Source: Aquila chrysaetos chrysaetos
Taxonomy: Eukaryota; Chordata; Aves; Accipitriformes; Accipitridae
Length of the DNA: 64,000 nucleotides
NCBI RefSeq assembly: GCF_900496995.4
Contig: NC_044030.1
Span: 77,602,017-77,666,016, forward strand
Direction of reading: 5' to 3'
Positions 21,701-31,236 of this stretch are shown here, piece after piece (within the stretch, counting starts at the first letter, position 1; every line of letters starts with the position of its first letter). A program made the translations under genes and the position numbers. The notes beneath the pieces are model-generated. The model made no database searches, was not told where the DNA came from, and was given only the letters and a program-made list of their open reading frames with translations.

Positions 21701-24700
21701 TCCATTCTGGGGCAAAAGCAGAGCATGGATGCTGAGGAGAGGCAGGCAGTTGTGCAGGCCCAGTGTTAAAGAATTTTCAGTCATGGGTTTCTCTAGGTTT
21801 GCTTTATTAACAACTCAAGAGTTGGGCCACCACCGCAGTGAATGGCAACCTTCCAAAAATTTCCCAATTTTATATACCTTTTTACCACCCATTGTCCCAG
21901 TCCAAAGTCTTTGGAATTTTCCAGTCGATCTCTGTGCCCATGTCGTTATCATTCATCATCTCATCTCATCAATTCTCATGTCCCGGTTCTTCTGAAGTTA
22001 GTGGTCATAGGCAGAAGGTCTTCGGTCACCACAATCACTTATCTTCTTACACATCAAAGATCACCTTTGAATTTCTGAAAATCACTCAGGCTATTCTATT
22101 AATTTATCTTGTTCTAAAGTTAATCACTTACTCCCATGTCTTAGGTGTAAGATGTATGATCCTTCTTCTGTTGATTTAGCTTGACTGGGTTTCGAGCCAG
22201 CCATGGAGGGGGAGACACATAGCACAAATAAGCAGCTTATGCATATTGTTTTATAAGCACCTGCATTCTATTAATCATATCTAAACCAATTTCTAATCGT
22301 TAGTTATATGTCTAATATGAATAGTCTTAGAAACAGTAAGGCTTAAGGCCTAGTTCCTTTTACAATTCCCTCCTTTTGTTTTTCATCGCACTCCTGCGAT
22401 CCTATTGATAACTCCACATTTGTCTTTCTATCTTCTATACTATCCTAGAGTTACAACCTACAAAGCATTGAAACAAAACAATCACACATACTACTATGAT
22501 TATAACAAGAAGGACTATTACAATTAGTTTTTTCACCCAAGTAGTCAAATTTGGAAACCAAGATGTTACCAAGAGAATGTGTCAGAAAATCCCCAAGATG
22601 TGTCATCTCTTTGAATTTGTTGCATTGTGGCACTAACCTCCCAAATTTTCTGGCCATCTGTCGTTAATTCTCCTGATCGATCAGTATACATACAGCAGCT
22701 GGTATTTAGGACGGTACAAACTCCACCTTGTGAAGCCAGAATCATGTCTAAGGCCATTAGGTTTTGAATAGTCATTTTTGAAAGTTCAGTTACCTCTTTC
22801 TGGAGAGTGGAAAGTCCATGAGCATGAGTTGAATTTACTAATTTTTCAATTTCTCCAGAGACACTGAAGACTGCTTTCTCCAATTCACTTACTCCTGGAG
22901 CAGGAATCCCATCTAACAAATGACCAAGTATCCCATGAATCGTCAAGTCTACTTCTAACATTAGCACAGAATTTGAGAAAATTAAAAAGCGAGTAAATAG
23001 GGTGTCTCTGTCTGGTCTTCGGGTAACTAGCCGAAAAAATGACCTGTCCAGGCTTTTCCTGTAGGCCTGTGATTTGTCCTGAAAGTTGAAAAGAACGATC
23101 ACTATATCTAACAACAGTTCTATTGGTACAGGCATCTCGATATTGCAATGCAAATTTTGTCCACAAGGTGTCAATCCAGGGTAAAATACAAACTAGTACA
23201 AAAAGGAATAATACTTTACAATTGTCCATTATGCTTCAGATTCTTTGCAGGCTTGCGAATGATGGATCCAGTTTTGTTCCCCAGATACCTTGATGGCATA
23301 AAAAGAAGTTAGTAGAACAGTATAAGGTCCTTCCCATTTTGATTCAAATCTGTTTTTTCTTTTGAAATTCTTTATATAAACTTTGTCCCCTGGCTGTATA
23401 TCATGAACTTGGATTTCAGGGCTTATTCCCTGATACCAACAGGCATGGTTATGCATTTGGAAAAAAGAATTTTGCAGATACAAAAGGTATTGTGTTACCT
23501 GTTCATCTCCATCCAGGAGGCTAGTCTGTCTTTGCTGGCACATAAGTACCTGGAACAGCAAGTATTCTCCCAAAAAGGATCTCAGCCGGAGAAACTCGAA
23601 TTGGTTGCCTTGGAGTATTCCTAATATCCCACAAAACTAAATTTAGGGCCTCAGGCGATTTCAAACCAGTCTGTTTACAAACTTCTACTAATTTCTCCTT
23701 TAATGTCCTATTCATTCGTTCTACCTGACCAGATGATTCGGGATGATGTGGAGTGTGAAATTTATTAAAAATCCCCAAAGAATTATAAATCTGAATCAGG
23801 ATAGCAGCTGTGAAATGACTCCCTCGATCTGAGTCAATTACTTCAGGAACCCTATACTTTGGAATGATTTCTTCCAATAACTCTTTTACTACTGCCTTAG
23901 AATAATTTTTCCTAGTCAGGAAAGCTTCCACCCATCCTGATACCTGATCAACAATCACTAACATGTAAGAGTACCCCATTGTTTTTGGCATGACTGCGTA
24001 ATCAATTTGGAGTTTTTGAAAAGGAAAGGTGGCTAGAGGTCTTTTGCCACTGGGAGGTTTAATTCGCACTGAGGCATATTGTCTGCAAAGCTTACATCCT
24101 TCACAAATTCTTTTTGCTGCTGCATAAATTCCCGGAGCTGCCCAGAGTCTCTGGATTTGGAGTGCTAGGCTCTCTGGTTCCCCATGGGTCCTCTCATGGT
24201 GCCGCCGCGTTATCAGTAATAAATACCTTTCTGGAAGGAGAGATTTGTTATTCAGAATCCACTGCCCTTCTCGCTGGTGGGCTCCCAGCTGAGTCCATTC
24301 TTGTTTTTCTTCTTCAGGGAGGTCTTCATACAGGTTATTTAAGTCTGGGAGCTCAAATGTTATTTCATGTTGTAACAGAGACATAACGGACACAAGCTGT
24401 CATGCTGCTGCTCTAGCGGCTTGGTCAGCTAGAGAATTTCCCTTTGCGATCACGTCTTGTCTCTGAGTGTGTGCCTTTATATAGATCACAGATATTTCAG
24501 AGGGCAATTGGATCGCTTCTAAGAGGTCTTTGATGTGTTGTCCGTGGGCAACAGTTTTTCCCGCCAAAGTCAGAAAACCCCTTTCCTTCTATAAAGCCCC
24601 CATAGCATTACATACACCAAAGGCATATTTAGAGTCTGTATAAATGTTAACTCTTACTCCAGTTGCATATTTAGCAGCTTCAGTTAGAGCAATTATTTCT

Positions 24701-27700
24701 GCTCCTTGTGCACCTAAAGGTGCAAAGATCCAGCCAACAGTACATGTGTTTCTGTGGTGTCTGCGAAACCGGTGCATCTTCAACCTTCTTCATAGTAAGA
24801 TGAGCCATCTGTGAAGAGGTTCAAATCAGGGTTATCTAAAGATTGATTTCTCAGGTCATCTCGCGGCTTGCTGGTTTCACTTACGAGATAAACACAATTG
24901 TGGTTATCTTTTTCTCCATCAGAGGGTAAAGGCATTAAAGTTGCAGGGTTTAAAGTATTGCACCTTTCCAGTTTCAAATTATCAGCCAATAAAAGAATTA
25001 TGTCATATCTATGTGCCTGTTGTGGAGACAAAGCTTTCTCCGCATATTGCTTTAACAAAATTTCTACCTTGTGGGGTACACAAAACAATTGTTCTGGTTT
25101 TCTCAACCATTTCAGCTGCAACTGCTATTGCTCTGATACAAAAAGGAGTTCCTTTAGTCACTGAGTCCAATGTAGAAGAAAAATAAGCAACGGGTCTCTC
25201 ATGCAGTCCTAAAGTTTGTACTAAGACTCCCTCTGCAACCCCTTTTGCTTCATCACAATATAATTTAAAAGGTTTTGAATGTCAGGAAGCCCTAATGCTG
25301 GGGCAGATAAGAGTGCAGCCTTTAAAGTACGAAAGGCTTTCTCCCTCTCAGTGCCCCAAGCAATTGGTTCTATTTCCTCATTTCGAGTTGCTTCGTGCAG
25401 AGGTTTAGTTATTTCACTGAATCCTGGGCTCCAAGGATGGCAAAATCCTACCTGTCCTAAAAATCCTCTCAACTGTTTTTTCGTCACTGGTCTCGGTATT
25501 TCTTGAATTGCTTGGACTCTTTCAGGGTCTGCTTCCTGTACTCCGGGCTTTAATATAAATCCCAAATATTTTACTTGCTGTTTGCAAAACTGCAATTTAG
25601 ATGGAGATGCACGGTGTCCCTTTTTAACAAGTTGGATACACAGATACTCAGTATCTTGAATACAATCATTCTCAGTTTTACTTCCCAATAACAAATCATC
25701 AACATATTGCACCAAGATCGATTTATTTGGAAAAACTAAATCTTGTAAATCATTCTTCAAAATCTGAGAAAAAATCGTTGGTGAACTGGTAAAACCTTGT
25801 GGTAGTCTGGTCCAAGTAAGTTGTTCCCCTTGCCAAGTAAAGGCAAAAAGTGGTTGGCTTTCTTCAGCAATTGGGATACTAAAGAAAGCTCCGGTAAGGT
25901 CAAGCACTGTGAAATACTGTACCCAGACTGGAATGTGGGTTAAAATCAGACTAGGATCCGGCACCACAGGGTGTGGAGCAACTACATGCTCGTTCACTGC
26001 TTGTAAATCTTGGAACAAATCTATATTCAGGATCTCCATCCTTACCTGTCCTGTGTTTACTCACTGGCAAAATTGGTGTACTATAGGGACTACGGCATTC
26101 TTTCAAAATCCCCTCTTCCAAGAAATGCACAATTTGTTTTTCAATGCTAGGAATGGCTTCATTTATAGTTGGATATTGCCAAATTGAAGGAGGAGTCCCT
26201 CCTTTTGTTTTTATCACAACGGGTTCAGCAGATTTCAATAATCCTACTTCATTTCCTGATGTACTCCAGAGTTCTCTGGGAACTCCAGCTAATTTGGGTG
26301 GTATTTTTGAATCACTATGTTTTTGTTCTTTAAGTTGGATTACTTCAGAACCCATTACAATTAATCGGATCCCTGTAGGCGCCAAAGAGATAAACGTGCC
26401 AAATTCCTGCAAGAGGTCTCATCTCAGAAGGGAAACAGGAGAGTCTGGAGAAATTACAAATCTTCCCCAGACTAATTTTCCATTCAAGATGACTGGTAGA
26501 GGAGTAGACAAATATTTTATCTCTTCCACCACCACCCCCCGTATTATCACAGCTTCATTTGACATCTGGGGGATTTCAAAATTTAACAAAGACAATGTCG
26601 CTCCTGTATCTACTAGGAAAGTAACAAGAATACTGTTTACCTTTGCAGAAATCTGACCATGCTTATCTACCTTGATTCTGACAGGTTCCATTGCTCTTTT
26701 AGTTTCCAGAGAAGAGGAGTACCGTTCTTTACTGCAAATGAGGTCATGGGGGTTGGGCAGGTGGAAGTCCTCCTCGGGTTGCAACAGGTCTCAGTGGACA
26801 CTCTCTTTGCATATGTCCTAAATTGCCACAATAAAAACACTCTAAAGAGTTAGCATGTTGGGAAGCAGGGGGAACTCTATTTTGCCCTCCTCTTCCCCTA
26901 AATCTCCCCACAGAAAATCCCCGACCTCTCAATTGTGGGTTAAAATTCTGAGTAATTGCTGCAGCTAACAGTCCAATTTCTCTCTCCTTCTCTTTCCGCT
27001 CTCGCTTTCTTTCGATTTTTAATTTCTCTTCTTCCTGTTTTTGTCTTTCTTCAGCTCTTCCGTCAAAAACAAAGGCAGCAATACTTAGAATTTTAGCTAA
27101 TGTCTCACCTTGCCAGCCTGGCATATGTTTCTTAAAATATTTACTTATGTCTGGAGCAGACTGATCTACAAAAACACTGATAGCTAAAGGCTCCTGGAAA
27201 TTGTCACAGGTCATGCCCCCATATTTCAATAAAGTTGCTTTCAATCGTCCCCAGTAATGACTCAGATGTTCATCAGGTCTCTGCCTACATTCTAAAACCT
27301 GCCTACATTCCAATTAGTTACTCTCTCACCAGCTTGGCGAACTGCTTCTATTAATTGTTGAATGGCAGCTCGGTGAGCCCTAGTTCCTTCTGTGGTTGTG
27401 AGATTCCATTCCAGATTTTGTTCAGGCCATGGGTTTAACCCCTGGCCTCTCTGAGCAATTTCTCTATCCTTTTGAAAAATCTTTTCTCTTTCCTCTGCCT
27501 GAAATAATTCTTGCAGCAGACTCCTCATATCATTCCAATTAGGGGTATAATCAGTGACAAGTCCCGATAACAATTGAGCACATTTTTCAGCATCATCACG
27601 CAGCTGAGGCATCTTCAACTGCCAAGCTATTAAATCACCTTGTTTCCAAGGTTCATGCCTCATTACTGCAGTTACTGCAGGAACTTCAGCAGGTGCACCC

Positions 27701-30001
27701 GGACCGGCTCTTGGGTTTGGGATGTAGTCCAAACGCATTGGGTACATGCCAACACCCTTAGAGAAAAGCTCAGTTTCCTCAGCCTCAGGGGCTGAGGAAA
27801 GTAAACTTTTCCTCATTTTCAACAAGGGAGTTTTCCTCCTTTGTTGTGCCCAATTATACCAAATATACCAGTAATCAATATCTTGGCTTCCGGAGTCTTC
27901 CAAAATCATTCTCAAAAACTTCTGCTTATGGGGTTTAAATGTTCCCTTAGAAGGCTGTTTGTCCATTGGCCCTCCTCCTCTATTTCTCGTCAGGAACGGC
28001 CATTCCTCTTGGCACAATATTATCAATTTCCTTTTTTGCAATGTCTGTGCCAAGGGTATCTTTTTCCAATTTTCTAAAACCTCAGCAAGGGGCGTCCCCC
28101 TTTCAACGCTGGGTGCTGACCCCATCTTTCTTAATATTTTTTTTGCAAGTTTAAACACAAGAGTTTCCCAGGATAATTTTATCTGAATTACCCATGCCCA
28201 AGTCTCTTAGGTGAACTCCCCTGATTATTTCTGCCATCAAGTGAGTGTCGGTAATAGGTTTGTCCAGAGAAATACCCAGTTGCACTCTTTCTCTCTTGTG
28301 TCGTAGAGTCCCATCCGGGTCGCCAATTCTGCTAAAGAATTTTCAGTCATGGGTTTCTCTAGGTTTGCTTTATTAACAACTCAAGAGTTGGGCCACCACC
28401 GCAGTGAATGGCAACCTTCCAAAAATTTCCCAATCTTATATACCTTTTTACCACCCATTGTCCCAGTCCAAAGTCTTTGGAATTTTCCAGTCGATCTCTG
28501 TGCCCATGTCATTATCATTCATCATCTCATCTCATCAGTTCTCATGTCCCGGTTCTTCTGAAGTTAGTGGTCATAGGCAGAAGGTCTTCGGTCACCACAA
28601 TCACTTATCTTCTTACACATCAAAGATCACCTTTGAATTTCTGAAAATCACTCAGGCTATTCTATTAATTTATCTTGTTCTAAAGTTAATCACTTACTCC
28701 CATGTCTTAGGTGTAAGATGTATGATCCTTCTTCTGTTGATTTAGCTTGACTGGGTTTCGAGCCAGCCATGGAGGGGGAGACACATAGCACAAATAAGCA
28801 GCTTATGCATATTGTTTTATAAGCACCTGCATTCTATTAATCATATCTAAACCAATTTCTAATCATTAGTTATATGTCTAATATGAATAGTCTTAGAAAC
28901 AGTAAGGCTTAAGGCCTAGTTCCTTTTACACCCAGGGGCTCTGATGCTTCATCAGCACGGGTGTTCGTAACCTTCCCCTTGACTGTTGAAGCCCTTGCGG
29001 CTGCAATGAGCGGCCAGAGCCAGTGTCTGAGCTCTAATCTCAGTACTGGCCTTGGATGAGTTTCCCGCCATGCTGTCAGGGACTGGGAGGACAGATGGCC
29101 TTCACCTTATTTATTGCTCACTCACTGTGACTCCCCTCTCCACAGGAACAGCGTCACGATCTCACCGACGCTGTCAAGGCACTGCTCAAAGACTACAACA
29201 ACACGGTATCCTTTGACCCTTGGCCTGACACAGCTGAACTGCCCACCTGTCTCCTGGGCTGCCTCCCCCCATCCCATACTGTTGGATCCCCAGCCCTGGG
29301 CTTAATGGGCAGTGCCCCTTCTGACATGGTGACACCCACGTCCCTGTCGTACTCCTCTCGGGAGTGCAGCAGAGGGCCAAAACTGCCTGGCCTTCCCCTG
29401 AGAAGGGAAGGGCAGGGTCCCACCTGCAAGCCAGAGCCCCTGTGCCGGATCGGCTCACAGTGCAGCTCGGCATGATGCAGCGGCGCAGCCTCCGTGCTAG
29501 TGCAGAGCTCGTGCCGGCCAGAGGTGCGCTGGCATCTCTGTCGGGTGACTGCTGGTCCCTGCGACCTGCCTGAGCCAAACAGTGGCTAGTCCTGACTGTG
29601 TAGGATCCCGGTGCTGAGACACGTCCTAAAACTGTGGTGGGTAGGGGAGCTCTGCTCTTTTCTGTAGAAAGCCCCTTGAAACGCAGTGCTACACGGTGTT
29701 CAGAAGTGCCTCCTGGACGCCCATCGGTGTTTGGTGCTGCGCAGTGGCTCAGTGCCTGCACGGTTTGAGTCCGCGCGGGCTTCCTACAGCCTGGTGCCCC
29801 GGGCTGCTTCCTCTCCCAAGGAATCGGGGTTGTAACAGTGCTGTCAGGGTGCTCTGACCTTGGTTTCTTCCCTGCATTTTCCACATCTCTTTCCTTATGA
29901 GTCACGTCCAGACCCTGCTTCTCTCCAAGCAGTTTGTCCAGTGGAGTGAAATACTGACACGGCTGGAAACGGCCAAGGAAGTGAAGCCTGTGGCAGAGTG
30001 A
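18432..30001 (+). CDS. DCTN3: DCTN3, dynactin subunit 3 (p24), seven coding exons
   Basis: Smallest subunit of the dynactin shoulder/sidearm, which couples cytoplasmic dynein to cargo and acts at kinetochores and centrosomes. Exons 18432-18530, 18660-18744, 19737-19823, 20454-20537, 21167-21225, 29146-29205 and 29912-30001 join in frame with GT-AG junctions into 187 residues (human about 186). Recognisable segments include [20 protein letters not shown], then [20 protein letters not shown], then [15 protein letters not shown], then [14 protein letters not shown]. The protein is predominantly helical/coiled coil as expected. The start codon is in the YY1-type CAAGATGGCGG context. Intron 5 is enlarged to 7.9 kb by an antisense provirus; all coding exons are intact. 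A likely cleavage signal is AGTAAA near 30299. Confidence 0.95.
18660..18744 (+). CDS. DCTN3: DCTN3 coding exon 2
   Basis: Acceptor CTGCAG, donor GTGAGC at 18745. Encodes [20 protein letters not shown] and RIKILFKK, close to the human exon. Ends in phase 1. Confidence 0.93.
19737..19823 (+). CDS. DCTN3: DCTN3 coding exon 3
   Basis: Acceptor CTCTAG, donor GTATGG. Encodes [20 protein letters not shown] followed by MKLQFILA, the best conserved part of the protein. Confidence 0.95.
20454..20537 (+). CDS. DCTN3: DCTN3 coding exon 4
   Basis: Acceptor ACCAG, donor GTATGC. Encodes [20 protein letters not shown] and LDSASIQ, continuing the helical rod. In frame with its neighbours. Confidence 0.93.
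20604..20622. repeat. Poly(T) run in a DCTN3 intron
   Basis: About 18 consecutive T bases. Could be a degraded retroposon tail on the minus strand, but no body was recognised beside it. Confidence 0.7.
21167..21225 (+). CDS. DCTN3: DCTN3 coding exon 5
   Basis: Acceptor TTTCAG, donor GTAGCG. Encodes [19 protein letters not shown]. The following 7.9-kb intron contains the provirus. Confidence 0.93.
21759..21763. other. Target-site duplication CCCAG (left copy)
   Basis: CCCAG immediately precedes the LTR at 21764, and the same five bases follow the other LTR at 28931. The match defines the exact insertion boundaries. Confidence 0.85.
21764..22364 (-). repeat. Proviral 3' LTR
   Basis: 601 bp, differing from the other LTR at five positions, all transitions; two of them are CG versus CA. 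TATA box at 21870-21876 and AATAAA at 21803-21808 (minus strand). Preceded on the minus strand by the polypurine tract. Confidence 0.95.
22365..22384 (-). other. Polypurine tract
   Basis: Minus-strand GAAAAACAAAAGGAGGGAAT abuts the 3' LTR. It is the expected plus-strand primer site for reverse transcription. Confidence 0.8.
22435..23229 (-). pseudogene. Proviral env, internally deleted and frameshifted
   Basis: Starts with a hydrophobic signal peptide ([18 protein letters not shown]). Only about 795 bp long, against roughly 1.5-2 kb for a complete gammaretroviral env, so most of the surface subunit and any clear fusion peptide are missing. The TM ectodomain remains: a heptad region, then [20 protein letters not shown] with a CX6CC motif, in a different frame from the signal peptide. 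A C-terminal hydrophobic membrane anchor ([15 protein letters not shown]) is back in the first frame, ending at TAG 22435-22437. Not functional as an envelope. Confidence 0.75.
23229..24393 (-). pseudogene. Proviral integrase (broken)
   Basis: HHCC zinc-binding motif (HHERTH then CEGCKLC), catalytic core with [17 protein letters not shown] and [12 protein letters not shown] (D, D, E), then a C-terminal segment with [10 protein letters not shown], the GPY/F motif of gammaretroviruses. The core is continuous over about 290 codons to a stop at 23521-23523; the C-terminal segment lies in another frame (change near 23560). The pol stop at 23229-23231 overlaps the env ATG by one base. Confidence 0.85.
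24400..25129 (-). pseudogene. Proviral connection and RNase H domain (broken)
   Basis: Contains the RNase H acidic motifs LFTDGSS, then [10 protein letters not shown], then [10 protein letters not shown], and a terminal [17 protein letters not shown] segment. The first motif is in a different frame from the rest (frame change near 24780). In-frame TAG (24589-24591) and TGA (24400-24402) interrupt the rest. Confidence 0.8.
25130..26418 (-). pseudogene. Proviral reverse transcriptase (broken)
   Basis: Starts after the TGA at 26419. Recognisable RT landmarks include the fingers segment [11 protein letters not shown], the palm segment [13 protein letters not shown] with the first catalytic aspartate, [12 protein letters not shown], and the YVDD catalytic box at 25695-25706 followed by KYLGF. 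Frame changes occur near 26014, 25265 and 25100, so no continuous product can be made. The family is gammaretroviral by motif order. Confidence 0.85.
26419..26800 (-). pseudogene. Proviral protease (broken)
   Basis: Aspartic protease domain with the active-site triad DTG at 26602-26610 in the context [11 protein letters not shown]. Its frame is +1 relative to the end of gag, with a short overlap; in gammaretroviruses gag and pro share a frame, so this offset is probably another lesion. The frame ends at a TGA (26419-26421) that lies inside what should be continuous pro-pol coding sequence. Confidence 0.8.
26744..28125 (-). pseudogene. Proviral gag (broken)
   Basis: Encodes matrix, capsid and nucleocapsid. 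It starts at the ATG of [10 protein letters not shown], with a glycine in the position used for N-myristoylation. The central part carries a capsid-like segment (around [19 protein letters not shown]), then a charged K/E/R-rich coiled stretch, and the nucleocapsid has one CX2CX4HX4C knuckle ([14 protein letters not shown]) near the end. The first frame ends at TAG 27292-27294; the remainder is open in another frame from about 27313 to TGA 26744-26746, so there is a one-base frame change near 27312, next to a short repeated GAATGTAGGCAG. An upstream in-frame ATG at 28158 is less likely to be the true start. Confidence 0.85.
28308..28325 (-). other. Primer-binding site, probably tRNA-Arg
   Basis: On the minus strand TGGCGACCCGGATGGGAC lies four bases inside the 5' LTR. 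Its complement ends in CCA and resembles the 3' end of a vertebrate arginine tRNA (recalled ...CATCTGGGTCGCCA), with one difference. It does not match the proline, lysine or tryptophan primers I remember. Confidence 0.65.
28330..28930 (-). repeat. Proviral 5' LTR
   Basis: 601 bp. On the minus strand it begins TGTAAAAGGAACTAGG and ends CTTTAGCA. It contains a TATA box (TATATAA, 28436-28442) and a poly(A) signal AATAAA (28369-28374), placing R/U5 in the last ~90 bases. Adjacent to the primer-binding site, which identifies it as the 5' copy. Confidence 0.95.
28931..28935. other. Target-site duplication CCCAG (right copy)
   Basis: CCCAG directly after the LTR end at 28930, matching 21759-21763. 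Confidence 0.85.
29146..29205 (+). CDS. DCTN3: DCTN3 coding exon 6
   Basis: Acceptor CCACAG, donor GTATCC. Encodes [20 protein letters not shown]. Lies 216 bases downstream of the proviral target-site duplication, so its splice signals are undisturbed. Confidence 0.93.
29912..30001 (+). CDS. DCTN3: DCTN3 coding exon 7 with stop
   Basis: Acceptor GTCCAG. Encodes [20 protein letters not shown], then AKEVKPVAE and TGA at 29999-30001. The C-terminus closely resembles human (VKPAEE). Confidence 0.95.
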   Translation, partial: TLLLSKQFVQWSEILTRLETAKEVKPVAE

Positions 30002-30310
30002 TGGCAGAGCCGGGAGCGTGGAGAACCCCGGGGACCCTGCTGGCCGTGGGTCTCTCTGGAGAGGCTGCAGCACGGCTTGCACCCCGCTGTCTCAGCACCT
30101 TCCCACTTGGCGTGAGCATGCTGCGAGCGACATCACAGGCTCTCGGGGAGCACCCTGGCCCTACGGCTGAGCTGTCGGCCCCGAATCGAAGCCACACTAC
30201 TCCTTCATATGCCACTGTTTGCAAATCTTGCACTTCCCCAAAACACGTTTTGGTTTGTAACGTATTTTAAACTCCCTTTCTGCTCTTACTGTGGAGCGTA
30301 GTAAAGTCCT
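30002..30310 (+). other. DCTN3: DCTN3 3' UTR, probable
   Basis: Sequence after the stop leads to ACGTATTTTAAAC and then AGTAAA at about 30299-30304, a common variant poly(A) signal, followed by a GT-rich element (TTGTCTGTG). No canonical AATAAA precedes the next CpG island. Confidence 0.5.
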
Positions 30311-30399
30311 GCAGAGCTGACTGCGTTGTCTGTGCCTCCCTGGGTCCAAGGACTCCTCCTGGCGCGTGCAGACCGTCCCTCCACGGGCCAGTAAATCCC

Positions 30400-30959
30400 T
30401 TCCAGACCCGCAGCCTTCCCCGGGCCGCGGCACAGCGCTCGGCCCCGCTCCCTTCCTCCGGCTGCCCGGGAGGCTCTGCTGGGCCCCCGGGCCCGGCCTG
30501 GGAACTCGACCTTCCTCCCGGTGGGCTAACGGCGGGTACTTCGAGGACGCTTCAGCAGCAGCTCAGCCGCGTCCTTGCGTGGGGCGCACAGGGAGACGCC
30601 GCCCGTGACCGCCGCAGGGGGACGGGGACGGGGACGGGGACGCGGCGGGTCGCGGTCCCGGTCCCGGTCCCGGGGCGGCTCTGACCCGCCGGCCACCGTG
30701 GCTCACGACGCGCGAGCCCCGCCCACCGCGGCGCGACGCCCCGCCCGCCGCGATGCCCCGCCCCGCCCGCCGCGACGCCCCGCCCCGCCCGCCGCGACGC
30801 CCCGCCCCGCCCGCCGCGGCGCCCAGGCGCTGTGACCGTGGGGGCGGGGCCAGCGTGCTGCGCTCCGCCTCCCTCCTTCCGCCCGCCCGCCCTCGCGCCT
30901 GCGCGCGATGGGCGGCCGCCGCCATTTTATCGGCGAGGATCGCGCTGAGGCGGCGGCAG
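30400..30959 (+). promoter_or_regulatory. RPP25L: RPP25L CpG-island promoter and non-coding exon 1 (ends 30959)
   Basis: CpG-dense, TATA-less sequence with GC-box arrays. GCCGCCATTTT (30918-30928) is a reversed YY1 consensus, the same motif type as at the DCTN3 start. A GTAAGA donor follows at 30960, fitting a non-coding first exon that splices to the acceptor at 32541. The island extends to about 31350. Confidence 0.6.
30745..30830. repeat. 22-bp GC-box tandem repeat in the RPP25L promoter
   Basis: GCCCCGCCCCGCCCGCCGCG(A/G) recurs about four times, stacking Sp1/KLF-type GC boxes just upstream of the probable transcription start. Array length may be polymorphic. Confidence 0.8.
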
Positions 30960-31120
30960 GTAAGAGCTGCTCCCGCACTCCCGACCTCCGCCGTCGCGAT
31001 GTCCGGCCTCCCTACAGGCGCACGGAGCCCACCCCGGCCTCCTCCCGGGGGCCTGCAGCGCCGCATGGGCCCACGGGCCCCCGCCGTGGGACCTGTGGCC
31101 TTCCCGCCCGCCCCGCCGCC

Positions 31121-31236
31121 GGTGCAGTGGCGGTCCCGGCCGCCGGTGCAGTGGCGGTCCCGGCCGCCGGTGCAGTGGCGGTCCCGGCCGCCGGTGCAGT
31201 GGCGGTCCCGGCCACCGGTGCAGTGGCGGCCGCCGC
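31121..31236. repeat. 24-bp tandem repeat, five units
   Basis: GGTGCAGTGGCGGTCCCGGC + CGCC repeated four times with a fifth partial unit. As a multiple of three it gives an in-frame octapeptide repeat (PPVQWRSR) in the plus-strand open frame discussed under 30999-31592. Confidence 0.95.

Larger units (their letters stand above)
21764..28930 (-). mobile_element. Gammaretrovirus-like endogenous provirus, full structure, inserted antisense in DCTN3 intron 5
   Basis: A 7167-bp element with 601-bp LTRs at both ends, terminal TG...CA, and a 5-bp target duplication CCCAG on each side. Read on the minus strand it has 5' LTR, primer-binding site, gag, protease, reverse transcriptase, RNase H, integrase, a short env, polypurine tract and 3' LTR. 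Gammaretroviral features are a Gag starting MGSAPS, a single CCHC zinc knuckle, a GPY/F motif at the integrase C-terminus and a CX6CC motif in the envelope TM subunit. The LTRs differ at 5 of 601 positions. Every gene carries stops or frame changes, so the copy is defective. Antisense placement keeps its poly(A) signals off the DCTN3 transcript. Confidence 0.95.

Noticed and set aside
21764-28930. Possibility that the provirus is an alpharetrovirus or spumavirus-like element
   Set aside because: Single zinc knuckle, GPY/F integrase tail and CX6CC env motif point to the gammaretroviral class; the primer site is not tryptophan tRNA.
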